64,000 nucleotides of DNA from Corynebacterium terpenotabidum Y-11 (GTDB lineage: Bacteria > Actinomycetota > Actinomycetes > Mycobacteriales > Mycobacteriaceae), in assembly GCF_000418365.1 (NCBI RefSeq), contig NC_021663.1:744001-808000 (forward strand), written 5' to 3'. The position numbers and the translations under genes are program-made. This document shows, piece after piece, positions 39,108-48,879 of the stretch. A model generated the notes under the pieces. The model was not told where the DNA came from. It saw nothing but the letters and a program-made list of their open reading frames with translations, and did not search any database. The number at the start of each line of letters is the position of its first letter. Within the stretch, counting starts at the first letter, position 1.

Positions 39108-41228
39108 CTATCCCCGCAGTGCCAGTGCGAAGGGGAGGACCGCCCGCGCCCCGGCCAGTCTCAGGGCCCGCCCCGCCACGGTCATCGCCCACCGGGACCC
39201 GATCTCGGTGTCCACCAGCAGCACGACCTGGCCGTCCACCGCCGCCGCAGTTTCCGCGGTGGCGCGGAACGCCCCGTCCAGGTTTTTGACCCGGAAGGCG
39301 CTGTTGACCTCCGGTGACCCCGGATCGCGGGTGAGCTGCAGGTTCCCGGCATCCACCATGCGTCCCACCCGCGCCAGACCGGACGCCAGGTCCGCGGTCG
39401 TCACCGGTCGCGTGGCGCTCGGCATCCCGACCACGACGGTGGGACGCTCCACCCAGTCCCATTCGCTCAGGACGGTGATGCACCAGTCGGCGATATTCTT
39501 CGGCACCGGGGCGTCCTCGGCGGACTCGGCGAGGAACCCACGCAATGTCTGGCCGGCACCGAGGTCGGTGAACCGTGCGATGACGCGTCCCTCCTCGACC
39601 CGTTCACCGGCCGGGATCTTCCCCTTGAGTGCCACGCCGACCTTCTCCATCCCGCCCGGCCACTGACCCCGCGGCTCCACCGGCACACCGATGCCCGAGA
39701 GAATCTTCCGGGCACCGGACTCAGCGGCTGCATCGACCGAGGAATCCCACCACTGACCGGCACAGACATCGCAGCGTCCGCAGTCGTGAGCGGTCGGATC
39801 ATCCAGGGCCTCGGCGAGGAACCGCATCCGACACACGTGCCCGGCCTCGTACTCGAGCATCGCCGCCGCCTCGCGTTCCCTGGCCTCGGCGACGGCGGCG
39901 TAGCGGGCCGCGTCATAGGCCCACCCGGCCCCCGTGGCGACGAACCCGGTTCCTGCCCGATCCACGGCACCATCGACCTGCAGGGTCTTGAGCAGCAGGG
40001 TCAGCTTCGTCCGCTTGATGCCGACCAAGGGTTCCAGCGCCGGGACGGACAGGGGAGCGGGGGAGTCAGCGAGAGCGGCGAGGACGGCGCGGGCATCGGC
40101 CTCCTCCGGCATGGACGCGGTGGCGAAGTACTCCCAGATTTCGGCGTCCTCCGTGCCCGGCAGCAGCAGGACATCGGCGGAGTCGGTGGCACGCCCGGCG
40201 CGTCCGACCTGCTGGTAGTAGGCGACGGCGGAGCTCGGCGCGCCCAGGTGGACGACGAACCCGAGGTCGGGCTTGTCGAAGCCCATGCCCAGCGCACTGG
40301 TTGCCACCAGGGCTTTCAGGGCGTTGTCCTTGAGTGCCTGCTCCAGGCGGGCGCGGTCCTCGGCATCGGTGCGTCCGGTGTAGGCGGCGACGTCCCACCC
40401 GGCGTCCTTCAACGCGCGGGTCGTATCCTCCGCGGCGGAGACGGTGAGGCAGTAGATGATCCCGGAACCGGAGAAATCGCCGAGGTGCTGGACCAACCAA
40501 CCGATCCGGTGGCCGGGGGAGGAGGTCGGCGCCACGCCCAGGCGCAGGGAGTCGCGGGACAGGGGACCACGGATCACGGTCGTGTCCGACCCCAGTTGTG
40601 CGGCGACATCGTCGACGACGCGACTGTTCGCTGTCGCCGTCGTCGCCAGGACCGGGAGGTCACCGGAGAGGGACGCCAGCAGCGCGCCGATACGCCGGTA
40701 GTCCGGCCGGAAATCGTGGCCCCAGTCGGAAATGCAGTGCGCCTCGTCGACGACGATCATGCCCACGCCACCGGTGAGCAGGGGGTGGAGGACCTGCTCG
40801 CTGAACCGGGGGTTGGTCAGCCGTTCCGGGGAGATGAGGAGGACGTCGAGGTTGCCGTCCCGCAGGGCGCCCAACACCTCGTCCCATTCAGTGGCGTTCG
40901 CGGAGTTGATTGTCGCGGCGTGCACTCCGGCCCGTTCGGCGGCAGCGACCTGGTCGCGCATCAGCGCCAGCAGTGGGGAGATGATCAGCGTCGGCCCGGC
41001 ACCGCCGCCGAAGCCTTCGCGGATCAGCCGGGCGGCGACGAAGTACACCGCCGACTTCCCCCATCCGGTGCGCTGGACTACGAGGACGCGTTTCCGGTCC
41101 TTGACCAGCGCCTCGATGGCCTCGAACTGGCCGTCGCGGAACGCAGCGTCGGATCGACCGGTGAGTTCACGGAGGATTTCCGTGGCGCGGGTGGCCAGGT
41201 CACCGGTACCGGGGTGTGAAGTCTCCAT
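39108..41228 (-). CDS. RecQ-family DNA helicase with C-terminal phosphoribosyltransferase-like segment
   Basis: The 706-residue SF2 helicase has the Walker A variant VVQRTGWGKSAVYF (family: TGxGKS), IISPLLALMRDQV, the DEAH box VVDEAHCISDWGHDFR with the RecQ aromatic loop, and motif VI QVGRAGRA. A four-Cys zinc site (HVCRMRFL... HDCGRCDVC) follows. The last 45 residues (GQVVLLVDTEIGSRWAMTVAGRALR) look like the PRPP-loop region of a phosphoribosyltransferase, as in some actinobacterial RecQ-like proteins. ATG 41228 has TAACGT 8 nt upstream (41237-41242). Confidence 0.88.
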   Translation of the reverse strand: METSHPGTGDLATRATEILRELTGRSDAAFRDGQFEAIEALVKDRKRVLVVQRTGWGKSAVYFVAARLIREGFGGGAGPTLIISPLLALMRDQVAAAERAGVHAATINSANATEWDEVLGALRDGNLDVLLISPERLTNPRFSEQVLHPLLTGGVGMIVVDEAHCISDWGHDFRPDYRRIGALLASLSGDLPVLATTATANSRVVDDVAAQLGSDTTVIRGPLSRDSLRLGVAPTSSPGHRIGWLVQHLGDFSGSGIIYCLTVSAAEDTTRALKDAGWDVAAYTGRTDAEDRARLEQALKDNALKALVATSALGMGFDKPDLGFVVHLGAPSSAVAYYQQVGRAGRATDSADVLLLPGTEDAEIWEYFATASMPEEADARAVLAALADSPAPLSVPALEPLVGIKRTKLTLLLKTLQVDGAVDRAGTGFVATGAGWAYDAARYAAVAEAREREAAAMLEYEAGHVCRMRFLAEALDDPTAHDCGRCDVCAGQWWDSSVDAAAESGARKILSGIGVPVEPRGQWPGGMEKVGVALKGKIPAGERVEEGRVIARFTDLGAGQTLRGFLAESAEDAPVPKNIADWCITVLSEWDWVERPTVVVGMPSATRPVTTADLASGLARVGRMVDAGNLQLTRDPGSPEVNSAFRVKNLDGAFRATAETAAAVDGQVVLLVDTEIGSRWAMTVAGRALRLAGARAVLPFALALRG

Positions 41229-41375
41229 GTCCGCACACGTTAACAGTCGGCCGGACGTGGACCGGATGGTCGACTGTCCGGTGGCCCGGGACGATCGTGC
41301 GCAGACAGGTCGCCCGCTTCCGCCGTGGCACGCGCCCCCGCGCCTCCCCGGCACGCGCCTCCGCACATTCCCGCC

Positions 41376-41436
41376 AAATGTGTGCACCTCCAGGTCGGGA
41401 ACAGGGCGCCCGGGTGACCTGGAGGTGCACACATTT
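41376..41436. repeat. Palindrome A1, 5' of nuclease-like gene A
   Basis: Two perfectly complementary 21-bp arms (41376-41396 and 41416-41436) flank a 19-nt loop. The arm sequence contains TGTGCACCTCCAGGTC. A second copy with nearly the same arms but a different loop is at 42650-42709, so the two copies bracket the gene at 41505-42617. It lies between that gene and the divergent recQ. Confidence 0.85.
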
Positions 41437-41504
41437 CTGCGGAAGCGATGCCGGGGACGTCCGGGGGTACCGGTCCTCGCCAACAACCGGCTTTACTGGT
41501 CCCC

Positions 41505-42617
41505 ATGGGGATAAACGGGGGATCACTCTGGGACGACGCTGCGGCCGACGGTCGGATTCGACCGGGCCGGGGGCCGTATTTCACGCGCCGGGTGCTGCCG
41601 GTGCGCCTGCCCGTGGCACGGACAGGGCTGGTTGAGGCCGGGGTGCGCAGGTCGGTGCTGGACCGGGACTACGCGGCCCTGACCAGGGGGGTACTGGTAC
41701 TGCTGGCCTGCGATGCGGACGACGGAACAGAGTTTCTGCCCGGGACCGGGGGAGAACCCGGACGCTACCGCTACGACATCATCACCCGCAGCCGGGCGTT
41801 TGAGGTCACCCGCCCCGGAGGGGTGCGCGGGTACTGGGCAGCGGCCGCTCATCTTGGTCTGGTGTACTGGGCGGACAGTTCAGCCGTCGTCATCCACCGG
41901 GGCAGGAACAAGCGGGGTTCCCTCACCGATGACGGCCCGGTGAGCTACCCGGTGTTCCGGCCCCTGCCCACCGGGGCGGGGACCGTCACCCCGGATCCCG
42001 CGTTCCCCGACCTGCAGGTCGTGGATGCGGCGACCTGTGCGGTGCAGTGTCTCACGACGGTGCTCACCGGCAAGAAGACCTGGTGGGTGCCGGTGGTGCC
42101 GGGACTGGCGTCGGTGACGGTGCGGGCCGTACAGTTCCTCGACGCCTTCTTCCAGTGCACCTGGCTGACTCCGCAGGACGTGGCAGTCGCCGCCCGGAAT
42201 CACATCGACCGTCGCCAGGTGGCCGATATTCTCGCGCTCACTGATCCGGGGTTCGGTGCACAGTCTCCGATGGAGACCGCCCTGCGTCTGATCGTGCGTG
42301 AGGAACTGCCCGCGCGGTACATCTGGATATCGCAGGTCCATGTGTCGTTGACGGACGGCTCGGTGCAGGCCGGTGGATCCGCGGTGCGGTGCGCGGTGCC
42401 TGACCTGGCCTGTCCGGAGTTGAAGGTGGCGCTGTTCTACGACGGTGGGCACCATGACGCAGCGGCGCAGGTGGACACGGACTTCGACATGGTGCAGAGC
42501 CTCCGTGATGTCGGGTGGGAGGTGGTGCGGGTCAACAAGACGCTGTTGAAGAAGCGGTCGGTTATGCTGAAGCAGCTGCGCGCTGCGATCGCCCGGGGTC
42601 TGGCAGGCGCCGGGTGA
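41505..42617 (+). CDS. Vsr/DUF559-like nuclease-fold protein A
   Basis: The 370-residue product has a three-part layout: an N-terminal winged-helix-like segment (VLDRDYAALTRGVLVLL), as in AbiEi-type and DUF559 proteins; a middle part with DLQVVDAATCAVQCLTTVL; and a C-terminal Vsr-like domain with KVALFYDGGHH (YDGGHH at 312-317), DTDFDMVQSLRDVGWEVVRV. Typical members have an acidic residue two before the YDG; here it is Phe, so catalysis is uncertain. The start is unclear: ATG 41505 or ATG 41448. The gene is bracketed by palindromes A1 and A2. The function is unknown; protein B at 54478 shares the layout. Confidence 0.65.
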   Translation: MGINGGSLWDDAAADGRIRPGRGPYFTRRVLPVRLPVARTGLVEAGVRRSVLDRDYAALTRGVLVLLACDADDGTEFLPGTGGEPGRYRYDIITRSRAFEVTRPGGVRGYWAAAAHLGLVYWADSSAVVIHRGRNKRGSLTDDGPVSYPVFRPLPTGAGTVTPDPAFPDLQVVDAATCAVQCLTTVLTGKKTWWVPVVPGLASVTVRAVQFLDAFFQCTWLTPQDVAVAARNHIDRRQVADILALTDPGFGAQSPMETALRLIVREELPARYIWISQVHVSLTDGSVQAGGSAVRCAVPDLACPELKVALFYDGGHHDAAAQVDTDFDMVQSLRDVGWEVVRVNKTLLKKRSVMLKQLRAAIARGLAGAG

Positions 42618-42649
42618 TCCGCTGCGCTGTCGCCGGTCCGCACTGTGGC

Positions 42650-42709
42650 GAATGTGTGTACCTCCAGGTCGAGATCGGGGCTGGCGGGCGACCTGGAGGT
42701 GCACACATG
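42650..42709. repeat. Palindrome A2, 3' of nuclease-like gene A
   Basis: The arms (about 42651-42671 and 42689-42709) pair with one G-T and an end mismatch around a 17-nt loop. The arms match A1 (TGTGTRCACCTCCAGGTC-like) while the loop differs, so arms are conserved beyond base-pairing chance. The rest of the 303-bp gap to 42920 holds no other gene that I can support. Confidence 0.8.
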
Positions 42710-42920
42710 TCGGATGGAGAGACGACGTATGCACCTGGGTGGGCACCGGGGAGTGCACACCGGACACCACCTGGCCCCTGGCGGCACACCTGGGCACCGC
42801 CAGACACCGGCAGGAGTGCGACGCCCTGCGCCGTGGCATCCGCGGGGCTACCCTCAGGAGGTGAGCGAAATTCACCAAGGGAACATCCGGTAACTCACCG
42901 CGGCAGAGGAGCTGACGCAC

Positions 42921-45542
42921 ATGGCGGGGCAGGCCTGGCACACTCTCGACCTCAGCGTGGTGCGGGAGGAGTTGGCTGCCCCGGACAACGGGCTCACCAG
43001 CTCCGATGCGACGGACCGGCTGGCGACCTACGGAGCCAACCGGATCGCGGAAGCCACCACCGACCCCTGGTATGTCATCCTCGGCCGACAGATCACCTCA
43101 CCGATGGTCATCTTCCTGCTGCTCGCCGGGATCGTCACCCTCATCCAGCAGGAGTGGTTCGAGGGCGCCGTCATCTTCCTCGTCGTCGTCATCAACTCCA
43201 CGATCGGTTACTGGCAGGCGAACCGGGCACAGAAGGATGTCGCGGCACTGGCCCGCCTGTCCACCCCCGAGGCGACGGTCGTCCGCGACGGACAGGTGCA
43301 GGATGTTCCCGCCGTGGACATCGTCCCCGGGGACCGCGTCCTGCTCGAGTCCGGTGACCTGGTCCCGGCAGATCTGCGGATCGCCGAGACCACCAGCCTG
43401 CGCGTCGATGAGTCGATGCTCACCGGTGAGGTCCTTCCGACGACGAAGCAGGTCGAGACCGGGGACATCGGGGAGGACGCCCCGGTGGGCGACCGTGCCA
43501 CCATGGCCTACTCCGGAACGCTGGTCGTCTCCGGCCGGGCGGCAGGTGTCGTCGTCGCGACCGGTCACGGGACCGAACTCGGTTCCATCGCGTCGCTGGT
43601 GCAGGAGGATTCGGGGAAGACGCCGCTGCAGATCCTCACTGACCGCCTGGAGAAGACGATCGCGGTCCTTCTCGTTGTCGTCGGCGTGGCGGTGTTCGTC
43701 ACCAACCTCATCCTCGGCACCGGTCTCGGTGACGCTTTCCGCTCCACCGTCGCCCTCATTGTCTCGGCGATGCCGGAGGCCCTGCCGGTCGTGCTGTCGG
43801 TGGCGATGGGGGTGGGTGTGTCCCGGATGGCGGAGCGCAATGCCGTGGTCCGGAACCTGCCCAGTGTGGAGACCCTCGGGTCCTGTACCGTCATCGGCTC
43901 GGACAAGACCGGTACTCTCACCGTCAACCGGATGACGGTGGAGAAGATCTGGACGCCGCCCGGTCTCGACGAGTCCGTCTCCTTGCGGAACGGTGCGCTG
44001 ACCAATGACGCCACCCAGCATCCGGAGTCCGGCGAGCTCACCGGGGACGCCGTGGATGCCGCGATGGCCCGTGTCGCCCTGGACCGTGGGGCGGTCACCC
44101 CGGACGAGCGGGCGTCCACCCCGCTGATGGACATGCCCTATGAGCCGGAGTTGGCGTTTTCCCAGACGCTGCGTCGGGAGCAGGATCCCGACGATCCCAC
44201 CGGCGAACGATTCGTGCTGCATGTCAAAGGGGCACCGGAGCGGATCGCCGCCTTCTGCCGCGACATGGCGGAAGGGGGCGTGCAGGACAGGGCAATGACC
44301 GCGGCGAACCACGCGATGGCCGTCGACGGGTTGCGGGTCATCGGGACGGCGTACCGCGTCCTCACTGTCGAGGAGGCTGCGGAGCTGGCCGGTGGCGTCC
44401 TCCCTGACCCGCATGACCTGCAGTTCACTGGGCTGCAGGGCATGCTGGATCCGCCGCGTGAGGGAGTCCGTGAGTCGATCGGGCAGTGCCGTAGTGCCGG
44501 CATCCACGTCATGATGATCACCGGTGACCACCCGGTCACCGCGACAGCGATCGCCAAGCGGCTGGGCCTGCGCCACGGTGATGCGCCGCTCACCGGCCAG
44601 AACCTGGCGGAGCTCGACGATGTGCAGCTCAAGGACCGGTTGAAGCATACGAGTGTCGCGGCCCGGATGAGTCCACAGGACAAGCTGAGGATCGTCAAGC
44701 TGCTCAAGGCGGACGGGGAGACGGTCGCGGTCACCGGTGACGGGGTGAATGACGCCCCGGCGCTGAAGGCGGCGTCCATCGGTGTAGCCATGGGGGACTC
44801 GGGCACCGACGTGGCCCGCGAGTCCGCCGATGTGGTGCTCACCGACGACAACTTCACCACCATCGTCGACGCCGTGCGGATCGGCCGGGTGACGTTCTCC
44901 TCGATCCGGAAGGCCACCTTCTTCCTGCTGTCCAACGGTCTGGCGCTGATGACCGCCGTGGTGGTCAACACCTTCACCGAACTGCCGTTGATCTTCCTGC
45001 CGGTGATGCTGCTGTTCATGAACATCGTCACCAACGGTATCCAGGACATCGCCCTGTCCTTCGAGAAAGGGGAGGGCGATGAGCTCGACCAGAAACCACG
45101 GCCGAAGGGGGAGGGGGTGCTCGATGCCCGTATGTGGGCGCGGACCGTCATCACCGGCCTGTGGATGGGGATCGGCACGCTGCTGGTCTACCGGGTGGCC
45201 TGCGACAACGGTCTGCCGATCGACGAGTGCCGGACACTCGCCCTGATCACGATGGTGATGTTCAACTTCTTCCAGGTGTTCAGTGCGCGTGCCCTGCGGG
45301 TCTCCGTGTTCACCCTCAACCCGGTCGGTAACCCGCTGCTGCTCATCTCTGCGCTCATGGCACTGTTCCTGCAGTGGGGTGTGACGGCGTGGCCCGCGGC
45401 CGCGGATCTTATCGGTCTGGCGCCCCTGACCTGGCACCAGTGGCTGATGTGCACCGCGATCGGCGGTACCGTGCTGCTCATCGTGGAGGCCGAGAAACTG
45501 GTGGTGCAGTTCCTGCACCGGCGCAGGAGGCGGCGGCGGTAG
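42921..45542 (+). CDS. Cation-translocating P-type ATPase (P2-like)
   Basis: The 873-residue pump has the phosphorylation motif SDKTGTLT (Asp328), the actuator TGES-equivalent LTGEVLP, the nucleotide-binding FVLHVKGAPERI, the hinge VTGDGVNDAPALK, and about ten membrane helices. Helix 4 reads IVSAMPEALPVVL: PEALP replaces the PEGLP of Ca2+ pumps, so the ion could be Ca2+, Mg2+, Na+ or K+, and I do not choose. The C-terminal six helices (NIVTNGIQDIALSFEKGEGD) match the P2 class. ATG 42921 follows GAGGAG. The ADH gene begins 13 bp after its stop but with its own -10 box. Confidence 0.9.
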   Translation: MAGQAWHTLDLSVVREELAAPDNGLTSSDATDRLATYGANRIAEATTDPWYVILGRQITSPMVIFLLLAGIVTLIQQEWFEGAVIFLVVVINSTIGYWQANRAQKDVAALARLSTPEATVVRDGQVQDVPAVDIVPGDRVLLESGDLVPADLRIAETTSLRVDESMLTGEVLPTTKQVETGDIGEDAPVGDRATMAYSGTLVVSGRAAGVVVATGHGTELGSIASLVQEDSGKTPLQILTDRLEKTIAVLLVVVGVAVFVTNLILGTGLGDAFRSTVALIVSAMPEALPVVLSVAMGVGVSRMAERNAVVRNLPSVETLGSCTVIGSDKTGTLTVNRMTVEKIWTPPGLDESVSLRNGALTNDATQHPESGELTGDAVDAAMARVALDRGAVTPDERASTPLMDMPYEPELAFSQTLRREQDPDDPTGERFVLHVKGAPERIAAFCRDMAEGGVQDRAMTAANHAMAVDGLRVIGTAYRVLTVEEAAELAGGVLPDPHDLQFTGLQGMLDPPREGVRESIGQCRSAGIHVMMITGDHPVTATAIAKRLGLRHGDAPLTGQNLAELDDVQLKDRLKHTSVAARMSPQDKLRIVKLLKADGETVAVTGDGVNDAPALKAASIGVAMGDSGTDVARESADVVLTDDNFTTIVDAVRIGRVTFSSIRKATFFLLSNGLALMTAVVVNTFTELPLIFLPVMLLFMNIVTNGIQDIALSFEKGEGDELDQKPRPKGEGVLDARMWARTVITGLWMGIGTLLVYRVACDNGLPIDECRTLALITMVMFNFFQVFSARALRVSVFTLNPVGNPLLLISALMALFLQWGVTAWPAAADLIGLAPLTWHQWLMCTAIGGTVLLIVEAEKLVVQFLHRRRRRRR

Positions 45543-45554
45543 CACAATGGGGGC

Positions 45555-46601
45555 ATGACCACGATCCCCACCACCATGCATGCCTGGCAGGTCACCACGC
45601 CGGGGCCTGTCGACGGACCCACCGCCCCCGTCGAACTCGTCGAGAAACCGGTGCCGACTCCCGGCCCCGGTGAGCTGCTCGTCCATGTCCGGACCTGTGG
45701 GGTGTGCCGCACTGACCTGCACGTCACCGAGGGTGACCTGGATATGCACCGCGAACACGTCACCCCGGGTCACGAGATCGTCGGTGAGGTCGTCGGTCTC
45801 GGCGAGGGGGTCGCGGAGAACTGGGACGGGGTGCGCGTCGGCGTCGCCTGGCTGCGCTCCACCTGTGGGCAGTGCCGCTGGTGCAGGACCGGTCGGGAGA
45901 ACCTCTGCCCGCACTCCACCTACACCGGGTGGGACGCCGACGGTGGGTACGCCGAGTACACGACCGTCCCCGCGGACTTCGCGTACCGGCTGCCGGACGG
46001 GCCGACCGATGTCGCCCTGTCGCCGCTGCTGTGTGCCGGGATCATCGGGTACCACGCCCTGCAGCGCGCCGGGCTGCCGGAATCGACCCCGGACCAACCC
46101 GCCCGGGTCGGGTTGTACGGCTTCGGCGGGTCGGCGCACCTGTGCGCCCAGCTGGCGTTGGCATCCGGGGCACGGGTCCACGTTCTGACCCGCGACACCG
46201 CGGCTCAGGACCTGGCCCTGTCGCTGGGCTGCGCCTCGGCCGCGGGCGCCTACGACATGCCGCCGGAGCCGTTGGACGCCGCGATCCTTTTCGCCCCGGT
46301 CGGTGACATCGTCCTGCCGGCCCTGCGTGCCCTGGACCGCGGCGGGATCCTGTCCATCGCCGGGATTCACCTGTCTGACATTCCGCCGATCACCTACGAG
46401 GAGGAACTGTTCTACGAGAAGGAGATTCGCTCGGTCACCTCGAACACACGGGCCCAGGGCCGCGAGTTCCTGGACCTGGTGGAGGAGTACGGGGTGCGCG
46501 CGACGACGCACGGGTACCCGATGTCGCAGGGGTTGGACGCACTGCGCGACCTCAAGGCAGGACGCTTCGACGGGGCGGCGGTGCTGGTCAATGACTTCTG
46601 A
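45555..46601 (+). CDS. Zinc-dependent alcohol dehydrogenase family protein
   Basis: The 348-residue medium-chain dehydrogenase has the catalytic Zn site ([12 protein letters not shown] with Cys, and [11 protein letters not shown] with His-Glu) and the structural zinc cysteines [17 protein letters not shown]. The NAD-binding region is [17 protein letters not shown]. It resembles AdhA-type alcohol dehydrogenases. The substrate is not certain. The ATG lies 6 nt after CACAAT (45543-45548), so it may be leaderless. Its stop overlaps the start of the CHY zinc protein. Confidence 0.9.
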   Translation: MTTIPTTMHAWQVTTPGPVDGPTAPVELVEKPVPTPGPGELLVHVRTCGVCRTDLHVTEGDLDMHREHVTPGHEIVGEVVGLGEGVAENWDGVRVGVAWLRSTCGQCRWCRTGRENLCPHSTYTGWDADGGYAEYTTVPADFAYRLPDGPTDVALSPLLCAGIIGYHALQRAGLPESTPDQPARVGLYGFGGSAHLCAQLALASGARVHVLTRDTAAQDLALSLGCASAAGAYDMPPEPLDAAILFAPVGDIVLPALRALDRGGILSIAGIHLSDIPPITYEEELFYEKEIRSVTSNTRAQGREFLDLVEEYGVRATTHGYPMSQGLDALRDLKAGRFDGAAVLVNDF

Positions 46602-46950
46602 ACTCCCGCACGCCGGACTCGTCGGCGGTGTGGGGTGCGTGCACTGGCACTCCCCATTGGACGTCGTGGCGATTCGCTTCCACTGCTGCGGGCGCACCTA
46701 CCCCTGCCTGCACTGTCACGATGAGGCGGAGAACCATCCCGTGTCTCCCTGGCCGACATCGACTGCCACACAGCGGGCGGAGCAGGCGGTGCTGTGCCGG
46801 TCGTGCGGGGAGTGGCTAAGCATTGGGGAGTATCTCGCGGTGTACGGGCGTGCCGCAGTCGCACCGGCGTGCCCGCACTGCGCGGCGTCCTTCAACCCGG
46901 GCTGTGCCCTGCACACGGGGATCTACTTCCGGGGTGAGTCATCCGGGTGA
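46591..46950 (+). CDS. CHY zinc finger protein
   Basis: The 119-residue protein has the full CHY pattern: [20 protein letters not shown], then [13 protein letters not shown], then LCRSCGEWL and [12 protein letters not shown]. These Cys/His should bind three zinc ions. Small bacterial CHY proteins have no established function. The ATG overlaps the last codons of the dehydrogenase by 11 nt, so translation is coupled. A strong terminator follows at 46986. Confidence 0.9.
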   Translation: MTSELPHAGLVGGVGCVHWHSPLDVVAIRFHCCGRTYPCLHCHDEAENHPVSPWPTSTATQRAEQAVLCRSCGEWLSIGEYLAVYGRAAVAPACPHCAASFNPGCALHTGIYFRGESSG

Positions 46951-46985
46951 TCCGCAGAGCGTCGGTCAAGTCCACCGATGCGAAT

Positions 46986-47028
46986 ACCCCGGTACCTTCA
47001 CGGGGAAGGGACCGGGGTCCGCATTTTT
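46986..47028 (+). terminator. Rho-independent terminator after the CHY gene
   Basis: The outer arms ACCCCGGT (46986-46993) and ACCGGGGT (47011-47018) enclose an inner CCTTC/GAAGG hairpin, followed by CCGCATTTTT. It ends the adh-CHY transcript and abuts tRNA-His on the other strand. Confidence 0.85.
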
Positions 47029-47030
47029 GG

Positions 47031-47104
47031 GGTGGCTGACGGGACTCGAACCCGCGACACCCAGGATCACAACCTGGTGCTCTACCAACTGAACTACAGC
47101 CACC
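47031..47104 (-). tRNA. tRNA-His (anticodon GTG)
   Basis: On the minus strand acceptor arms GTGGCTG and CAGCCAC pair, with an extra 5' G (-1, position 47104) and discriminator C, the hallmarks of tRNA-His. The anticodon loop TTGTGAT gives GTG. CCA is encoded (47028-47030). It lies next to orn as in mycobacteria. Confidence 0.96.
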
Positions 47105-47179
47105 ATTGCTGCTCATCGGCAGCGGGATTCATCCTAGACTACCATTGTCATTCAGCCAAAAGGTGGCAGTGACCTGGAG

Positions 47180-47821
47180 CTACGCGATCGGCGTGGCCTC
47201 GACGGCGGCTGTAGCCGCAGCGTCCACCGCAGCCTGGTCCGGACCCGGCGCCGCGGTGAAGACCGCACGCCGGTAGTAATCCAGCTCGCGGACCGACTCG
47301 AGAATGTCCGCCAGCGCCCGGTGCTGCATCCCCTTTGCCGGCTGACCGCTGTAGACCCGCGGGTACCAGCGCCGGGTCAGTTCCTTGATCGAGGAGACGT
47401 CGATCATCCGGTAGTGCAGGAACGAATCCAGGTCCGGCATGTAGGTGGAGATGAACTTCCGGTCGCTGGCGATCGAGTTGCCGCACAGTGGGGCCACCCC
47501 GGCCACCGGTACGAACCGCCTGAGGTACTCCACGACCTGCGACTCGGCGTCCGCCACGCTCACCGAGGAGGCCCGGATCTCCTCGGTCAGTCCGGACTTC
47601 CGGTGCATCTCGGTGACGAAGTCGTCCATGCCAGCGAGTTCCTCCTCGGTGGCATGGATGACGATGTCGATGCCCTCGTCCAGTGGACGCAGCTCCGCAT
47701 CGGTGACCACCACCGCGATCTCGACGAGGACGTGCCGGTCCGGGTCCAGGCCGGTCATCTCACAGTCCACCCACACGAGACGGTCGGTCTTGGCGATCTG
47801 GTTTGGCGTTGTCGCTGCCAT
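47180..47821 (-). CDS. orn: Oligoribonuclease
   Basis: Orn degrades very short RNAs (2-5 nt), including pGpG, to mononucleotides, and is often essential. The 213-residue DEDDh exonuclease has [14 protein letters not shown] (first Asp and Glu), the second Asp in [11 protein letters not shown], and the His-Asp pair in [12 protein letters not shown]. Length is normal, with a 20-residue Ala-rich C-terminal extension. ATG 47821 follows GGAGAGAT. It sits 9 nt downstream of cmrA on the same strand, consistent with an operon. Confidence 0.95.
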   Translation of the reverse strand: MAATTPNQIAKTDRLVWVDCEMTGLDPDRHVLVEIAVVVTDAELRPLDEGIDIVIHATEEELAGMDDFVTEMHRKSGLTEEIRASSVSVADAESQVVEYLRRFVPVAGVAPLCGNSIASDRKFISTYMPDLDSFLHYRMIDVSSIKELTRRWYPRVYSGQPAKGMQHRALADILESVRELDYYRRAVFTAAPGPDQAAVDAAATAAVEATPIA

Positions 47822-47830
47822 ATCTCTCCT

Positions 47831-48658
47831 CTAGTCCTCGGCCATCCGAGCGTACGCCTTGCCCATCAGCGGAGCGGTCAGCCGCCGGGGCAGATACGTC
47901 GACAGCAGGTTCGCGACCTTCGACAGTCCACCGGGAACCACCCGCAGCCGGTTCGACGCCAGCGCGTCGAGCGTCTCCACGGCGCAGTCCGGGTACGTGG
48001 TCCACACGAAGTCCGGGGTGGCGCGGTCGACGATGGTGCGCGCGGCGTCCTCCTTCAGCTCTTCGCGCACCGGCCCCGGCGCCAGGAGGGTGCAGCGCAC
48101 CCCGGTGCCCTTCAGCTCGTAGTGCAACGACTCGGTGAAGGTGTTGACCAGCGCTTTCGTGCCGACGTAGGTCGCATTGTTCGGGATCGCCGCATTACCG
48201 GCGACTGAGCCGACATTGACGATCCCGGCGTCCCCGCTCGCCACCATCCCGGGCAGGACCGCAGCGGTGAGCTCGAAGAGGGCGGTGGCATTGAGCTCGA
48301 ACTGGGTGCGCTCGTAGCCGGGGTCGAGCTTCCGGAATTCGCCGAAAGTCGCCACACCGGCGGAGTTGACGATGATGTTGATGTCGAGCGTCTCCAGCTC
48401 CCTGATGAGGACGCCGCGGGCGTCGGCGTCGGCGAGGTCGCAGGAACGGATGTCCACGGACACGTCCCGGCCCTCGGCGGCCAGGGTGTCCCGGATCTTC
48501 TCCATCGGCCCCGGCGTGCGGGCGACGAGCAGCAGGTTGTGACCACGGCGTCCCAGTTCGTAGGCGATCGCCTGTCCGATACCGGAGGACGCCCCGGTCA
48601 CCACGGCGAACCGGTCAGGGCCCGGAGCGGGCAGGGCAGGGTTCTGGCGTCGGAACAC
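47831..48658 (-). CDS. cmrA: Short-chain dehydrogenase, corynomycolate reductase CmrA-like
   Basis: CmrA (Rv2509 family) reduces the 3-oxo-mycolate intermediate in the final step of mycolic acid synthesis. The 275-residue product has the Rossmann motif VVTGASSGIGQAIAYEL, NSAGVATFGEF, and the catalytic YxxxK in NATYVGTKALV, with LAPGPVREEL and RVVPGGLSK as in the family. Its position directly upstream of orn is the same as in Corynebacterium and Mycobacterium, which supports the specific assignment. It is expected at the inner membrane. Confidence 0.9.
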   Translation of the reverse strand: MFRRQNPALPAPGPDRFAVVTGASSGIGQAIAYELGRRGHNLLLVARTPGPMEKIRDTLAAEGRDVSVDIRSCDLADADARGVLIRELETLDINIIVNSAGVATFGEFRKLDPGYERTQFELNATALFELTAAVLPGMVASGDAGIVNVGSVAGNAAIPNNATYVGTKALVNTFTESLHYELKGTGVRCTLLAPGPVREELKEDAARTIVDRATPDFVWTTYPDCAVETLDALASNRLRVVPGGLSKVANLLSTYLPRRLTAPLMGKAYARMAED

Positions 48659-48879
48659 GGGGTCTCCTTCGGGGGCGGGGAGGATGAGGTAGGGGGTCGG
48701 GGAGGTGCGTCCCTCAGGCTACCTGGTGGGCGGGACCGGTCGGCGCGCCTCCCGGCTGTGGCTTGTTCTGCCCGTCCCCGTCCTGCCCGGCGCTTCCGTG
48801 CCCGGCACTGACCGCGGACCGCGTGGGGTATCACCCATCAATGTCGGCCTGACCCCGGGATTTGCTACTGTCAATCCTC

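Noticed and set aside
43098..46697. A 1,199-codon open frame on the minus strand, opposite the P-type ATPase and ADH genes; similar long frames lie opposite nrdE (21-2855), ctaD (5095-7185) and ctaG (51108-53288).
   Set aside because: High-GC coding DNA gives long open frames in the complementary strand. The translations are low-complexity in Arg, Gly, Val and Asp with no family features, while the opposite strand encodes clear proteins.
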